DNA of 64,000 bases from Homarus americanus. Taxonomy: Eukaryota > Arthropoda > Malacostraca > Decapoda > Nephropidae. Position 1 is the stretch's first letter, and each line of letters begins with the position of its first letter. The stretch lies in the NCBI RefSeq assembly GCF_018991925.1, contig NW_024744357.1, positions 4,084,508 through 4,148,507 on the forward strand. The letters run 5' to 3'. Both the position numbers and the translations under genes were made by a program. A model generated the notes under the pieces. That model worked only from the letters and a program-made list of their open reading frames with translations. It did no database searches and was not told the origin of the DNA. Below, piece by piece: positions 21,625 to 32,570 of this stretch.

Positions 21625-22167
21625 TCATCTTTGCTTGGTGCAGGTTATGGCTGAGATCTTCAACATCACAGCTTCCTCCTCCAAAAAACTCTTGCTCTTT
21701 GGGTCCAGGGCATATATTCCTTTCATGATGTCACAATTTGGTTTAGAGAAGCGTCTCTGCAACTCACAAACAATGGTGTCCACGATGGGTGTAGAATATC
21801 CTCCTCCTGAAGCTGTGTTTGTCACCAACATTACACCTATTGTGGATGTTACAATAGCCCCACCCAGTCTACAATTGACTTTTTGTGACCTCTTCTCAAC
21901 ATTTTCAGCAACGACATTGCACTGATCAGCAGTGTCTACAATGCCTTTCCATAGCTCCTTAACAAATGACTCATTCCTGAACTTCTGAATTGTATCCTGA
22001 AGTGCTTCAACCAAATCCACTGCCCTAGCTAGGTCAAGCGAAGGTGATTGTAGTATGTCGGAGAGCAACTTGGTATCCCCAAGGAGTTTTGGAAAAGTTG
22101 CAAGAAGACCAATAAATGTGAGGTGTATTTGTGTTAGGAAACCTCGGCCTCTACAGATTTGTCTCAA
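21625..22167 (-). pseudogene. hAT transposase, middle region
   Basis: A 180-codon open frame containing KLLGDTKLLSDILQSPSLDL and VEALQDTIQKFRNESF, a helical region characteristic of ZMYM1-like transposases between the RNase-H core pieces. It is broken from the 5' part by the 22.24-22.56 kb minisatellite. Confidence 0.75.
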
Positions 22168-22242
22168 TTGTTTTCAAGGTCTATCTCATGCATAACACGT
22201 AGTGTAATACAGCAGGTAATCTATCCATTAGATTCCTGCAAG

Positions 22243-22557
22243 TCAAGTACCTACATGCCCACCTGGTGTACAAGCCAAGTACCTACATGTCCACCTGGTG
22301 TACAAGTCAAGTACCTACATGTCCACCTGGTGTACAAGCCAAGTACCTACATGCCCACCTGGTGTACAAGCTAAGTACCTACATGCCCACCTGGTGTACA
22401 AGCCAAGTACCTACATGCCCACCTGGTGTACAAGTCAAGTACCTACATGTCCACCTGGTGTACAAGCCAAGTACCTACATGCCCACCTGGTGTACAAGCT
22501 AAGTACCTACATGCCCACCTGGTGTACAAGCCAAGTACCTACATGCCCACCTGGTGT
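22243..22557. repeat. 32-bp minisatellite, about 10 units, inside the hAT element
   Basis: The unit is AAGTACCTACATGCCCACCT plus GGTGTACAAGCC, with C/T variants. It interrupts the transposase frame between the middle and N-terminal pieces. Three plus-strand ORFs across it are artefacts. Confidence 0.95.
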
Positions 22558-22573
22558 CGCTAAGTTTTTGGGC

Positions 22574-22840
22574 TCACCTCCGTACATTTCCCTCTGAACA
22601 TCCACCCACTTCTGGTGTACACGTAGAGCTTCTGAAGCAGCGAAAAAACAAACGAAAACATTCAGCCTCAGGAACTGACTTCACAGTGTCAACTAGCACC
22701 AGGTTAAGGCAGTGTGCATTACAGTGTACATAGAAAGCATGTTTAGCTTCTGCTTTCATTCTGACTGTCACTCCAAAGTGTTCCCCACTCATTACTGCTG
22801 CCCCACCATAACCTTGCCCAATGAGATTAGATCTATACTC
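22574..22840 (-). pseudogene. hAT transposase, N-terminal catalytic region piece
   Basis: Shows YRSNLIGQGYGGAAVMSGEH and AFYVHCNAHCLNLVLVDTVK, matching the GQGYDGA..MSG and VHC.AH.LNL motifs that surround the second catalytic Asp region of ZMYM1/hAT transposases. The expected acidic residue after GQGY is Gly here. The frame shifts on both sides. Confidence 0.8.
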
Positions 22841-23591
22841 TATCCCATACCTTTCCTGGCAGAGGATGATCTTTTCTGTGAGTGCTCAGCATCTAAAAGG
22901 ATGGCTTGTTTGAATCCATGCACGGCCCCATTATAATAGTACCTAACTACAGCTGTTCTTTTTTCTTTAGGTCTTTTGTTTCGTCAACAATAGCATAGAA
23001 CACTTCACTTTCCTTTACTTATAGTGTCACGCACCACATTTGCCAAACATTCTAGAATTTCATTCTGTATTATACTGCTGGTATATCTAGCATTACCACT
23101 GGCCTTCATTTTTCCCTACCAATGAGTAATGCTTTGCAATCATTTCCAAAATTGCTAAAAAGTTTCCCTTGTTTAAGCTGTCATCTCACCACTTCTGAGT
23201 GGGGGGGGGGGGAGTGGGGCACTGGGGTGGCCAATCAGATTTCAGGGGGGGGCGTGGCCACCCCAGGCGACCCCTGGACACGCCACTGGTAGGAATACTT
23301 TACCTTACCAGAGCACAAGAGTAACTAATGAATGAATATATTTTGGATCACATAAACATTAGCCTTCCTGTTTATTCACCTCAATATTAACCATAATATA
23401 AACTAATCTAGCCCTAAGGCTTAAATAATTAATATAACCCGGAGTGGCTATTCTTCATGTGATCCAATAGTTTATTAAATTATGAGTGGTTTCCAAGACA
23501 GACGTGTATGTTACCGAGTCCTTTGTCTTAACACTTACAGCTGTTTTCTACTGTACGTCCCGTGTCATTAAGCAGTTGTGTGTGTGTGTGT

Positions 23592-24312
23592 CTGAAATGA
23601 TTCACAAAGTTGCACGTATATCGAGCAGTGGTCCTGCCCACCCTACAATATGGCAGGGAGACATGGGACACATACAGGAGGCACCTCAAGGCACTTGAAA
23701 ACTTTCACCAACGTAGTCTACGTTCCATCCTCCGAGTTCGCTGGGAAGACAAGAGAACAAATGCAAGCATTCTTGCTGACACCAACTGTAGGAGCATCGA
23801 GGCTACCATTATCCACGAACAACTACGCTGGACTGGCCATGTTACCCGCATGGACGACAGTAGACTGCCAAAGCAGCTACTTTACAGTCACCTAACGAAT
23901 AGTAAACGTAACGCTGGCGGGCAACTGAAAAGGTATAAGGATAGTCTTAAGACAAACGTGAAAAGGTGCCAAATCTACCCCCTCACCTGGGAGTGATTAC
24001 TCCACATCGTAACGCTTGGAGGAGCACCACACGGGAAGGTGTCAATACTTTCGAGTTAGCCCGACTGCATTTCGAGGCAGACAAGCGTCAACGTCGGAAA
24101 GACGCTGCCACCGCCCCTCCCATAGTAGATGTAGCCCTCCACATGTGCAACGAATGTGGACGACCCTGCCGGTCCCGAATTGGGCTCTTTAGTCACCTCA
24201 AAACTCACTAACCTAGGTGACATCCCTAATAAGCCATATCATTTTACCATAGCTGGATGATCATCATACTCGATTCCGAGTGACATCAAAGTAGTAGTAG
24301 TAGTGTGTGTGT
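23592..24312 (+). mobile_element. 5'-truncated non-LTR element with C-terminal zinc finger (family A, fragment 1)
   Basis: The translation gives YRAVVLPTLQYGRETWDTYR, RRHLKALENFHQRSLRSILR and RWTGHVTRMDDSRLPKQLLY, then ALHMCNECGRPCRSRIGLFS with HLKTH. These are the post-RT region and C2H2-like tail of a common endonuclease-RT LINE family, often labelled F52C9.6-like by homology. The insertion starts after a (GT)n run and ends in (GTA)n at about 24291-24301. One frameshift splits it near 23.99 kb. It is homologous to 33670-34375. Confidence 0.8.
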
Positions 24313-24819
24313 CCAGACGTCCCAAAACACCTGTACAGGAATTTCCCTCCCCTAAATAGGACTAACTAATACAAAGTGTCTAGTTTAAAGTTGAGTCTCG
24401 TTGTTGCTTCCATACCATGTTGGTGTCGTGGCTTAGGTTTATAAATTTAATTACGCAGTCCTTACACCAGATGAAACTGGAGTGTCTAACCTTCGGGTGC
24501 TCGTTATTAATACTTAATTTGGCGAAGGATCCGAGAGAAAATAAAAAGAGAAGAAAGAAAAAAGAAAAAAGAAGACAAATAAAGAAAATAAAGAATGAAA
24601 AAACAAACAGAAAAAACACTCACTCGTCCAGGTCACTTTGCAGAGGTTTTATTTTTTTACCCCACCAATATCTCCGTTTTCTACGAGCCTAAGCCGACCA
24701 TCCTCCCTGTCTCCAGGACTTTTCAGCGCCGAGTTATAACAAGAGCCGGGCAAGGCTACACAAAAGTCTTACAGTATAATGTTTCTGTCCCTGATTAACT
24801 GGAGAGAGAGTAACAGTGA

Positions 24820-25000
24820 TGGACAAAACACCAGAGATGAAAAGTAACGAAGTATATTTACTTCATTACTCTATTTACAGGTAAATATTTTTTTCATGGA
24901 TATAGTTTTTAAAAAGTATTTTAGGTTGAGTACTTTAACTTTAACTTAAGTATCTTATAAGTAAATTAATTTTACTCCACTACATATTGATCAACGGAAA
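24820..25000. mobile_element. Possible hAT-type MITE end
   Basis: AGTGATGGACAAAACACC, then AAAGTAACGAAGTATATTTA and AGTACTTTAACTTTAACTTA resemble the AGTAACGAAGTA..TTTACTT termini of widespread hAT MITEs. I could not find the opposite end. Confidence 0.3.
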
Positions 25001-25554
25001 GAGTTCCGTTACATTCTCGAACATTCTCGAATCTGGAGTTGAAGCAGCCAATCACAAGGCTTCAATAAAGCCTCATCAACCTCAGGGGCTAATGGAAGTT
25101 GACGGGTACCTGTCATGCCCCGGCAATGAAATGGAGACCCTCAAATAATTCCTCTCCACACTGGGCGTCTCATCACAACCAACACCCTAATGCTGATATT
25201 CAGCCCAATTGCTCCTTAAATAGAATAAAAAACATTGTTAAGAACAAAGTAGGTTGCAGTCATTTGGATTTTTTTACCAGGATATCACAAGATGGACTTA
25301 TATGGATTATTTTTTGTTATTACCTAAGATTTTTTTAGGATACTCCAAAATGGGATGAAGGATTTTTACTCCACTAATATAATTTTCCCCAAGATGGAAT
25401 AATGCCTAATGATCTTCTTAAAATTTTTCTCCTGCACAAGACGTCAGCTGGGAGTGGGATTCTTCACCACTTACTTCATCGTTAAGAATAAAAAAAATAA
25501 ATAAATTAGTTTGAACATCTTACCGCCATTCCTACTGATGGTTAGGCACCCCAG

Positions 25555-25805
25555 CAGGGCCGTCCCTAAGAGGGTGCGGGGCCCGGGGCAACTCAGCCAC
25601 TGTGGGGGCCCCACACTAGTGTCAGATTATGCGGTCAGGGGAACCCACCCCCACCAACCCCCATGGGACTGTCGCTATGGATGGTAAGCTCAACAGGTAA
25701 TGTGTGCGAGGTCACTGGGTCTATTGCTGGGCCCAGTGGGGCCCCCACACGCGCGGGGCCCCGGGCGGTCGCCCCGTTCGCCCCCCCTCCTAAAGGACGA
25801 GTCTG
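25555..25805. mobile_element. hAT MITE with perfect 8-bp target duplication
   Basis: The element begins CAGGGCCGTCCCTAAGAGG and ends CCTAAAGGACGAGTCTG. It is GC-rich (GGGGCCCCGGGCGGTCGCC near the right end) with no coding capacity. It is flanked by identical CACCCCAG octamers at 25547-25554 and 25806-25813. A left-truncated relative is at 36689-36897. Confidence 0.85.
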
Positions 25806-25935
25806 CACCCCAGCTTATATCAGCTGATTAGGCACCCCAGCTTATTTTACCCGATGATTAAGCACCCTAGTTCATTTTACCTGATGATTAGTCCCCAGCT
25901 TATTTCATTGATCATTAAGAACCTCAGCATATTGT
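25806..25935. repeat. Four imperfect units related to the CCTAA foldback family
   Basis: Imperfect repeats of about 30 bp with the pattern GATTAGGCACCCCAGCTTAT and TTTTACCTGATGATTA. The unit resembles one arm of the foldback elements at 5142 and 41752. The hAT MITE at 25555 inserted into one of these units. Confidence 0.5.
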
Positions 25936-26988
25936 GAGCATGGGAGTGGTGTATTGTGTAGACAGCCATGTTGTTGCCTCAGTTATAAAGGTGGTTCGGT
26001 TAATATACCCGCGCGCGGTTACCTCTCCCCCCCCTGACGGTAACCAGATCACTGAGAACCAAGTTGGCCGACCTCAAGCTAGAGGCCTCTGCAGCCAATT
26101 AAAAGACAGCATCTCCGGAACCAATAACAGCAGGCTAGGATTACTTGGCCAATCACAAGACAGGATCAGCGAAGCCACAAAGTAAGGGTATTGTTTCATG
26201 ACGTCAGCAACATTATACAACGAATCCGAGAAAGAATTATTTTTTTTGCAATTTTTAGTCATGGTGTAAAGATCTACCCAGAAGTATGTGTTTATTGTCC
26301 ACAGTCGTTTCACTTCCATTGATGTCATAAACCTTCTGTCTACCACTACCAACCCTACCAAGCTTATAACTACCAACCTTACGAATTATATATAAAACGA
26401 CACTAGGAAGAAAACCTGATGATAACGTACACTAAAGAACAAGAATAATCAAAGAAGAGAAAAACAGACAGGAGAGAGAGAGAGAGAGAGACACACACAC
26501 ACAGACCTGTTTGTTGCCTGTAGGTTGGCCATCGTCAACATACTGGAGCGCGGTGCCCAAACCCAGCCTACCGACCACTGTAGCATTACACTATTGGGGG
26601 GAGAAGCCAGAGGAACACCAATCATTTTCCCACCCTACCTAGAGTACTTTGAGCTCTTACCTATAGAATAAATTTTTTTTGAATTTATAGTTTTACACCG
26701 GTCTTTCTTTCGTTGTTATTAATATGTATTTCGTAATGCTTAGATAATTCTAAGACATTTTTCTTCTATGATAGTTCCACCGGAAATTAAGGATAACCGA
26801 GATATTAATTTTTCAAGATTATTACTTTTGCTCATTTATAAGTGTCGCCATGTCTTGTTTGCATCTGGCGTTGGAGGTCTGACACCCGCTCACGCATCGC
26901 TCCGGACCTTCTTCGCCTCTTAAGCGTCAACAGCGCATGTGCGGGGGGTGAAGTGGGAATTTCTTATTGGCTAGCGGAGATTTGAAAT

Positions 26989-27243
26989 TTGAGTAATGGA
27001 TATGGCTCAACAGTGGAAGAGCTGTGCATAAATTGTGAGAATGATCATTTTGCGCCAATTGCAGAGTTACACCAGAAAAATAGTGAGGCAATATCTTTTT
27101 TTATAAAACGCGGTGTATTACCGAATACAGTTCTTTGTCCAAAGTGTAGTAACCAGTGTACACTGCGCGAAGAACAGCATATTTGGCAGTCAATAGTTTT
27201 ACAGATTAAAGTAAGATGTGGTGGCATGAAGAACGGGGTTTAG
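26989..27243 (+). pseudogene. Merlin / ISXO2-like transposase, N-terminal zinc-binding piece
   Basis: An 84-codon frame contains FFIKRGVLPNTVLCPKCSNQ and CTLREEQHIWQ. A helix, then GVLP, then a CPKC knuckle, then a Trp-ending strand is the N-terminal layout of ISXO2/Merlin-type transposases. The frame ends in a TTAGGTTAGG tract without any DDE core. It could instead be an exon of a domesticated gene, but nothing downstream supports that. Confidence 0.4.
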
Positions 27244-28639
27244 GTTAGGTTAGGTTTTGTTGGTTGGATAGTATTTGATTTATTTGATTTATTCGAAAAA
27301 GAAAAAATCAAACTTGTTCCGTTATGATTGTTGGGTGGGTGGGGGGGGGTCTAAAAAGAACAAGTGATTTCCGGAGGAAATGGATATCAAATTCGTTCGA
27401 AACTCATCAAAAACCATAAGAAAAACCTATTTTTAATCTCGAAATAAAGACCGGTGTGTTACTATAAACTGACCAAAAAATTTGTGTGATAAATTACTGG
27501 TTACCCTTAAAGAGATAAACCGAAAATTTAAAACTTATTATGGTTATCCCTATAAAACAAAAATTTTCTATAAACACTCGATAATTAACTATATAGAAAA
27601 CGGTAAGTCTTAAACTATAACTAAAAAAATTTAAAACACTAGTATTTGACCCAATAGGTGAACATGAAATGTCTTTTATTACCAATATATCTACTTTAAT
27701 AATTGTACTTCTATTTTTCAGTTTGTTTTTGTTGGTCGTAACTATGATGGACGAGCAAGAACGTGTCATGGTAGCAACATTTTGTATATAACCAAGGAAG
27801 AAGAATAAAGAAAAATAGCATCAGCAAATCTAACAAATTCATCCAACAGGCAACTAATCTAACCTATCAACCACTCTAACACGCCACTGATCTAACACTA
27901 AATCTATAACACTACGAACCCAACACAAACTCATGCGACACATCACTAATTAATCAAACAGCTGTAAATAGATACCTAACGTTACAGTTGGGGGAGTGAA
28001 GATGGTTGAGTGCAGTGTTCACCCATTTTCACTTGACGCATCTATATTTCCATAGAAGAACTTGTTAAATATATATAAAAACGCATGCGATAAATTATTC
28101 TAAATATATGAAAAAAAAGGTTTCAAGTTCGACATCAAATATAAAGAAATACGTATCTATGTTGTCTCAAAATCCCATAAGCGGTTGAGGCGAACGGAAA
28201 AGTGGGTTTTGATAACATACGAGTATATTTACGGTAATATCCTTGCCACTTGTCACTCACCCACGCGAGTATTGGCCAGTCGGTTACTTCGCTATTACAC
28301 ACTGTTGACAAGTGGTGGGCCGGTAAGAACTCCTTGGCTGTACTGTGCCTGAACATAATGCCAGTGTTGGTCAAGTCTGGAATAAAAGGAACTTACACGT
28401 GATGCTGTAATTATATTCTCTGACGGGTTATTCCAAGACTCCACAATTCTCACTCTAAAACAAGTTATAGCTGTGACAGTTTTGCACTAATAGAATCTTT
28501 AGGTTACCGCCTGGGAAGATATTGGAAACATATTGTGTTGTCTAATGGTAGACCCTGCTGCCATATGGCATCACAAAAATTGTGACCAAGTCCCAGGTTG
28601 CTCATCTGACTTTCTGCCTCATTTGCACAAAATTGCAGG

Positions 28640-29100
28640 GTCTCAAGTTTTTCTCTTACATATTTTTTTTGCGGGAATTAGCCCACCCGGGCACAGGTCA
28701 AACGACCCACAACGGGGCCTGGGGGCAGAAAACAAAAAAACAAAAAGAAATTGAAAATAGAGAAGAAAAAGATTATACTGTGTTAATTTACACCACGAAG
28801 ATGCCGGGAAACCATCTTTTTAAAGTGAGACAGATTGTATGAGTATGGAAACACAGAAGAAGGCAGAGCATTCCACAGTTTGACTGTGTGAGGAAAGAAG
28901 GGTGTACTATAACGGGTTATTCTCGCGTGACCAACATCCACAGAGAAACGGTGGGCACCGCGGGTATACTGCCAGACCGGGGTCACTAACTCTAAGGGGA
29001 AATACTTAACTCTAATCTTAATTTCTAAGGGTCGCTGCCACCAGACTCCCTCTGGGCAGTATGTAGCTCGTTAGGTAGCGTGCAGAGTGGACTAGGCATT
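28640..29100 (-). mobile_element. 3' end of a LINE (minus strand)
   Basis: The minus-strand frame at 28986-28783 reads QYTRGAHRFSVDVGHARITR, then YSTPFFPHTVKLWNALPSSV and FKKMVSRHL, then stop. YSTSFFPRTV.LWN.LPSSVFP is the terminal signature of many invertebrate LINE polymerases. Upstream bases to about 29100 read as decayed RT sequence. A purine/A-rich stretch (28727-28770) lies on the 3' side. Confidence 0.65.
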
Positions 29101-32100
29101 AGGTTAGGTTTTTCATTGACCAGATCGATAAGGGGAAAGAAGGGTGAAACCACAACCTGTCTTAGTTCTTTCAAATGTTCTTTCTACTTACTTCAGTTCA
29201 TATTTGGTACTACCTAACCTCAGTTCTTTTTGGTAGCATGTCGATGGTCTAGGCACATGGGTAGTGTAATTCTGATATCAGGGTCACTTGGACTGAAATA
29301 AAGGTAACTACTGTGGGAGAAATGAATACTCCTAAAATACACAAGGAACAAGTTTATTAATATAAAATCAAAGGGAAAAGAGATATTATTAACATATAAC
29401 TACCAGGCTCAACTCCTGGGCTTATTGCAGACTCTGTATTTCTTATTTACCCAACAACAATTACTTAGATATTACACTCTTACCATGCACAATCTTACTG
29501 GTGTCACATTACATTACATAGCAGGACCAGTTCCTTGTCCCTACTCACAATACATAGTTACATGGCAACTCCTTGCAGATCACTTTACTTCTCCCACATT
29601 ACTAGGTATTTCTCATTACATCCAGTTATAAGACCAACTGGCATATGGTACTTCACAGACTGTTGGTAGTGCATAGGAGATGCACTCACAACACGCTAAT
29701 ACTGATACAAACACCGACATGGGTCCACTACCCAACATGGGGTAATTATTAACAAACACATACAACCACACTGTGAACCATAACTCCAAGGCATGTCCCA
29801 GGGTATAGCACTGGCGTCTCAAACAACTGATGGATGCTGTTGTGGTCGGTTACACTCCGACACGAGGCGGGTCTGGGGCCCTCGGCCCACGAGGTGGACC
29901 TGCCGTCTCGATCATGTTGAATCAACGACATCGTCGATATATGGCTCCCTGCTGGGAATCTACTGGCTCCGGGGCTATCGTGGGGTGATCCGAGAACCAC
30001 AAATTAGATCTGGAGGCAAACGGTGAGATCAGGTGTCAGGGGGGGGGGGGACGCTCGGTCTCCCTTACTCATGGTATATATACCCCTGTGTTTGCCAGCG
30101 ATCGCTACTCACGCAATGACAGGGATTATATACAACTCATCTGTTACTCATTCAAGGATGACCCTCAGTTGACAAAGGTCTGGCGAATTACTAAAGTGGA
30201 TTTACATAACTAATTCAAGATTGAGTTTGCTAGGAGGAAGTGGAATAAACGCATATTGACAGCTGTGTTCGAAGGCGGGACTTACTGAGAGGGATCCTGA
30301 GTGTAACGAGTGGGAAAAACACGTCTCTCCTTAATGCTATGAATACATACAATTAATATTATATAACCCGTACCTGGGTACAATTCATCAAATAATCCCG
30401 AAGCATTCATTCGGTGAGTTGTCTTTATCAATGACTCCCATTCTCTGAGATTCTACAAGCGCGGTGGATTTGAATGTTATGTAGCGTAATATGAATTAAA
30501 GGGGTTTTTTAGGAATGACAATGTAGTGAGCAGTACACGGGCAAGACGAAAGTTACGAGCCTACTGCCTTGCCGGCGGTACACAGGATGCCAAATCCACC
30601 GAACATTGCCCGTTAAAGTACTTGTAAAAGAGAGAGAGTGAAACAACATTGCAGTGAAGAGAAAGGGAAGAGAGATTTTCGACTAAAGGAGGAGAGTTAA
30701 TAAGACGAAATGCCTTTGATTCCACCCTATCTAATAGTTGGACAGAAGAAGAGCCACCCCAGGCTCTGATGTGGGTCAGTGACCTGTGTCCGGGTGGACT
30801 AATCCCTGTTAAAAAAAAAAATGACCATCAGTTAAATCCATATATAGACTTTTGATTGAGTAATGCGATGCTTATAAACTTGTATTAAAATCACCCTCTT
30901 GTTCAACTGTAAAGGGTCCCACAGTCACTTGTGCGTGTGAGTGCTGCCGTTAGTTTCGTTTCTTCGGATGTTTTCAATCTCCTGGAAATACAGAGGGTGA
31001 GTGAGTGGGTGGTATGGTGTAGTTGAGTGAGTGAGTGGTGTGGTGTAGTGTGGTTAAGACTGTGTGATGTGGCGTGTTGTGGTGCCGTTGAGTGAATGGT
31101 GTGGGATGGTTGAGTCATGGCACCAGACTTGGCCAACACATCAACACTCTCATCATCTACAGGAGAGAGCACTAACCACCTCTCTGACTCCCTCAAGGAC
31201 AGAGAAAGGACACACACAGGGACGCTGGTTTCCTCGTCCTCCTTCCTCTCTTCCACCCCGGAATGACAACAGCATACGAGTCAGACAACCTTCTCTTATG
31301 TCGTTAAGTCAATACGAATCCGCGACTATGGAATCACAAGCGACAACAACAACAACAACAACAACAACAATAATAATAATAATAAAAATAATAAAATATA
31401 TAATAATAATAATAATAATAATGTACTAGGTATCTCATTTTACAGCGCTGGCATTAAATGAAACCATATTCTTGTTTAGTGCTATCGGAACGCTATCAGG
31501 ACTACCTTTTAGTTAATGTTTGTTCTTGTCTGAAGCACAACAACCGCTCAGGTTATTAAATATCGTTCATCAGGTCTTAGTTTCAGTCACCGACAAGACA
31601 ACTGGACGGTGTTTTGTATTTTCTGATGTTCTCTGATGGTTAGCAGGATTATTGTCCCTCCCAGAACTGGCAGTCATCACCTTCCACCCACTATTACACC
31701 CACCCATCACTCCTTATATTATTCTTGCAACGATACAACTTTCATACTATAAATTCTAATAACTTGCATAATAAAAAAAATGAGAGAACCTCCTTAAAAA
31801 AAATCAATATTAGGAAAAAGTTCCATTTCACAATCGTCTCGACAATGATAAAACAGATATAAAGTTTAAATTATATTACTGTTAGTTTTGTGGTTAAGAT
31901 TGCAGGACGTATATGAGGCTATGGATTGATTATCTAGACACGTTAAGGAGTCAAGGCATAGCACCAAGGTTATTCTCAGGACCAAAGAGGAAGCCTGAAC
32001 ACACTCAAGGATTCACACCACTGCGCGCTGACTCTTGGTCTTGGCTATTTATATTCTGTGACGAGAGGCAACAACGGAAGCAACTAGGCTATTTATAATA

Positions 32101-32234
32101 CTTTGTTGACCATTACATGTATTTATAGCTTAGCGTTACACTACAATAAAACAAAAATGCTCCAAAGAGATTAGGTTTAACGAGGATTTAAGTGGAACTC
32201 ATTCAGTATCAGACCAGATGCAATATTATACGCT

Positions 32235-32260
<26 letters not shown>
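29101..32260. other. No supported gene; simple repeats
   Basis: Contains a G run at about 30039-30050, TGAGTGAGTGG-type degenerate repeats (30995-31110), and an (AAC)n(AAT)n microsatellite (31345-31425). Several ORFs of 60-120 codons span these repeats and look non-coding. I see no RNA gene. Confidence 0.5.
31345..31425. repeat. (AAC)n(AAT)n microsatellite
   Basis: About eight AAC units run into AAT units with interruptions. Confidence 0.9.
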
Positions 32261-32266
<6 letters not shown>

Positions 32267-32269
<3 letters not shown>

Positions 32270-32570
32270 GGGCGGATCCAGGAATATCAAAAGTGAGGAC
32301 TAAGAACATGGTGAGCACAGCGAGCCCACCCAGCTGTGGGGGTTTGGGGGGGGCCCTTGAATTTTTTTTCGAAATCTGACCAATATCGTGGGCATTTTTA
32401 TTTTGAGGCCATGTGCACTTGATATTAGGAGATATTCTGAGGTCAGCAGTAATTACTTTTAACTATACAAAAGCGCCTGAGTAGAATACTGCATTAAAGA
32501 AAAAATATTGGAATTTTCTGATAAAAAAGGGGGGTCCGGACTCCCAGGACCCCCCCCTGGATCCGCCCTG
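32267..32570. mobile_element. hAT-like MITE, same family as 2559, opposite orientation
   Basis: The ends TAGGGGCGGATCCAGG and CCTGGATCCGCCCTG are inverted. The core TTGATATTAGGAGATATTCT plus GAGGTCA is the reverse complement of the core at about 2640-2675. It abuts the 5' limit of the LINE fragment that follows and is preceded by a (GT)n run. Confidence 0.7.

Larger units (their letters stand above)
19700..23288 (-). mobile_element. Decayed hAT transposon of the ZMYM1-like group, complete ends
   Basis: The ends CAGTGGCGTGTCCAGG (19700) and CCTGGACACGCCACTG (to 23288) are inverted repeats, with GGGGTGGCC also mirrored inside. The flanking octamers GTAAGAAT and GTAGGAAT match at 7 of 8 positions, the 8-bp target duplication expected of hAT. 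Minus-strand transposase pieces appear in the expected order: GQGYGGAAVMSGEHFGV with HCNAHCLNLVLVD (about 22.84-22.68 kb), a middle region (22167-21625) and the C-terminal dimerisation region with SNAVCERSFSSLKLIRSHLH (21564-21292). Two minisatellites interrupt it and stops break the frame, so it is inactive. It inserted upstream of the placed LRMDA-like exons. Confidence 0.85.

Noticed and set aside
22159..22597. Plus-strand ORFs with repeated YMPTWCTSQVPTCPPGVQ
   Set aside because: A 32-bp minisatellite open in all frames inside a transposon, not a repeat protein.
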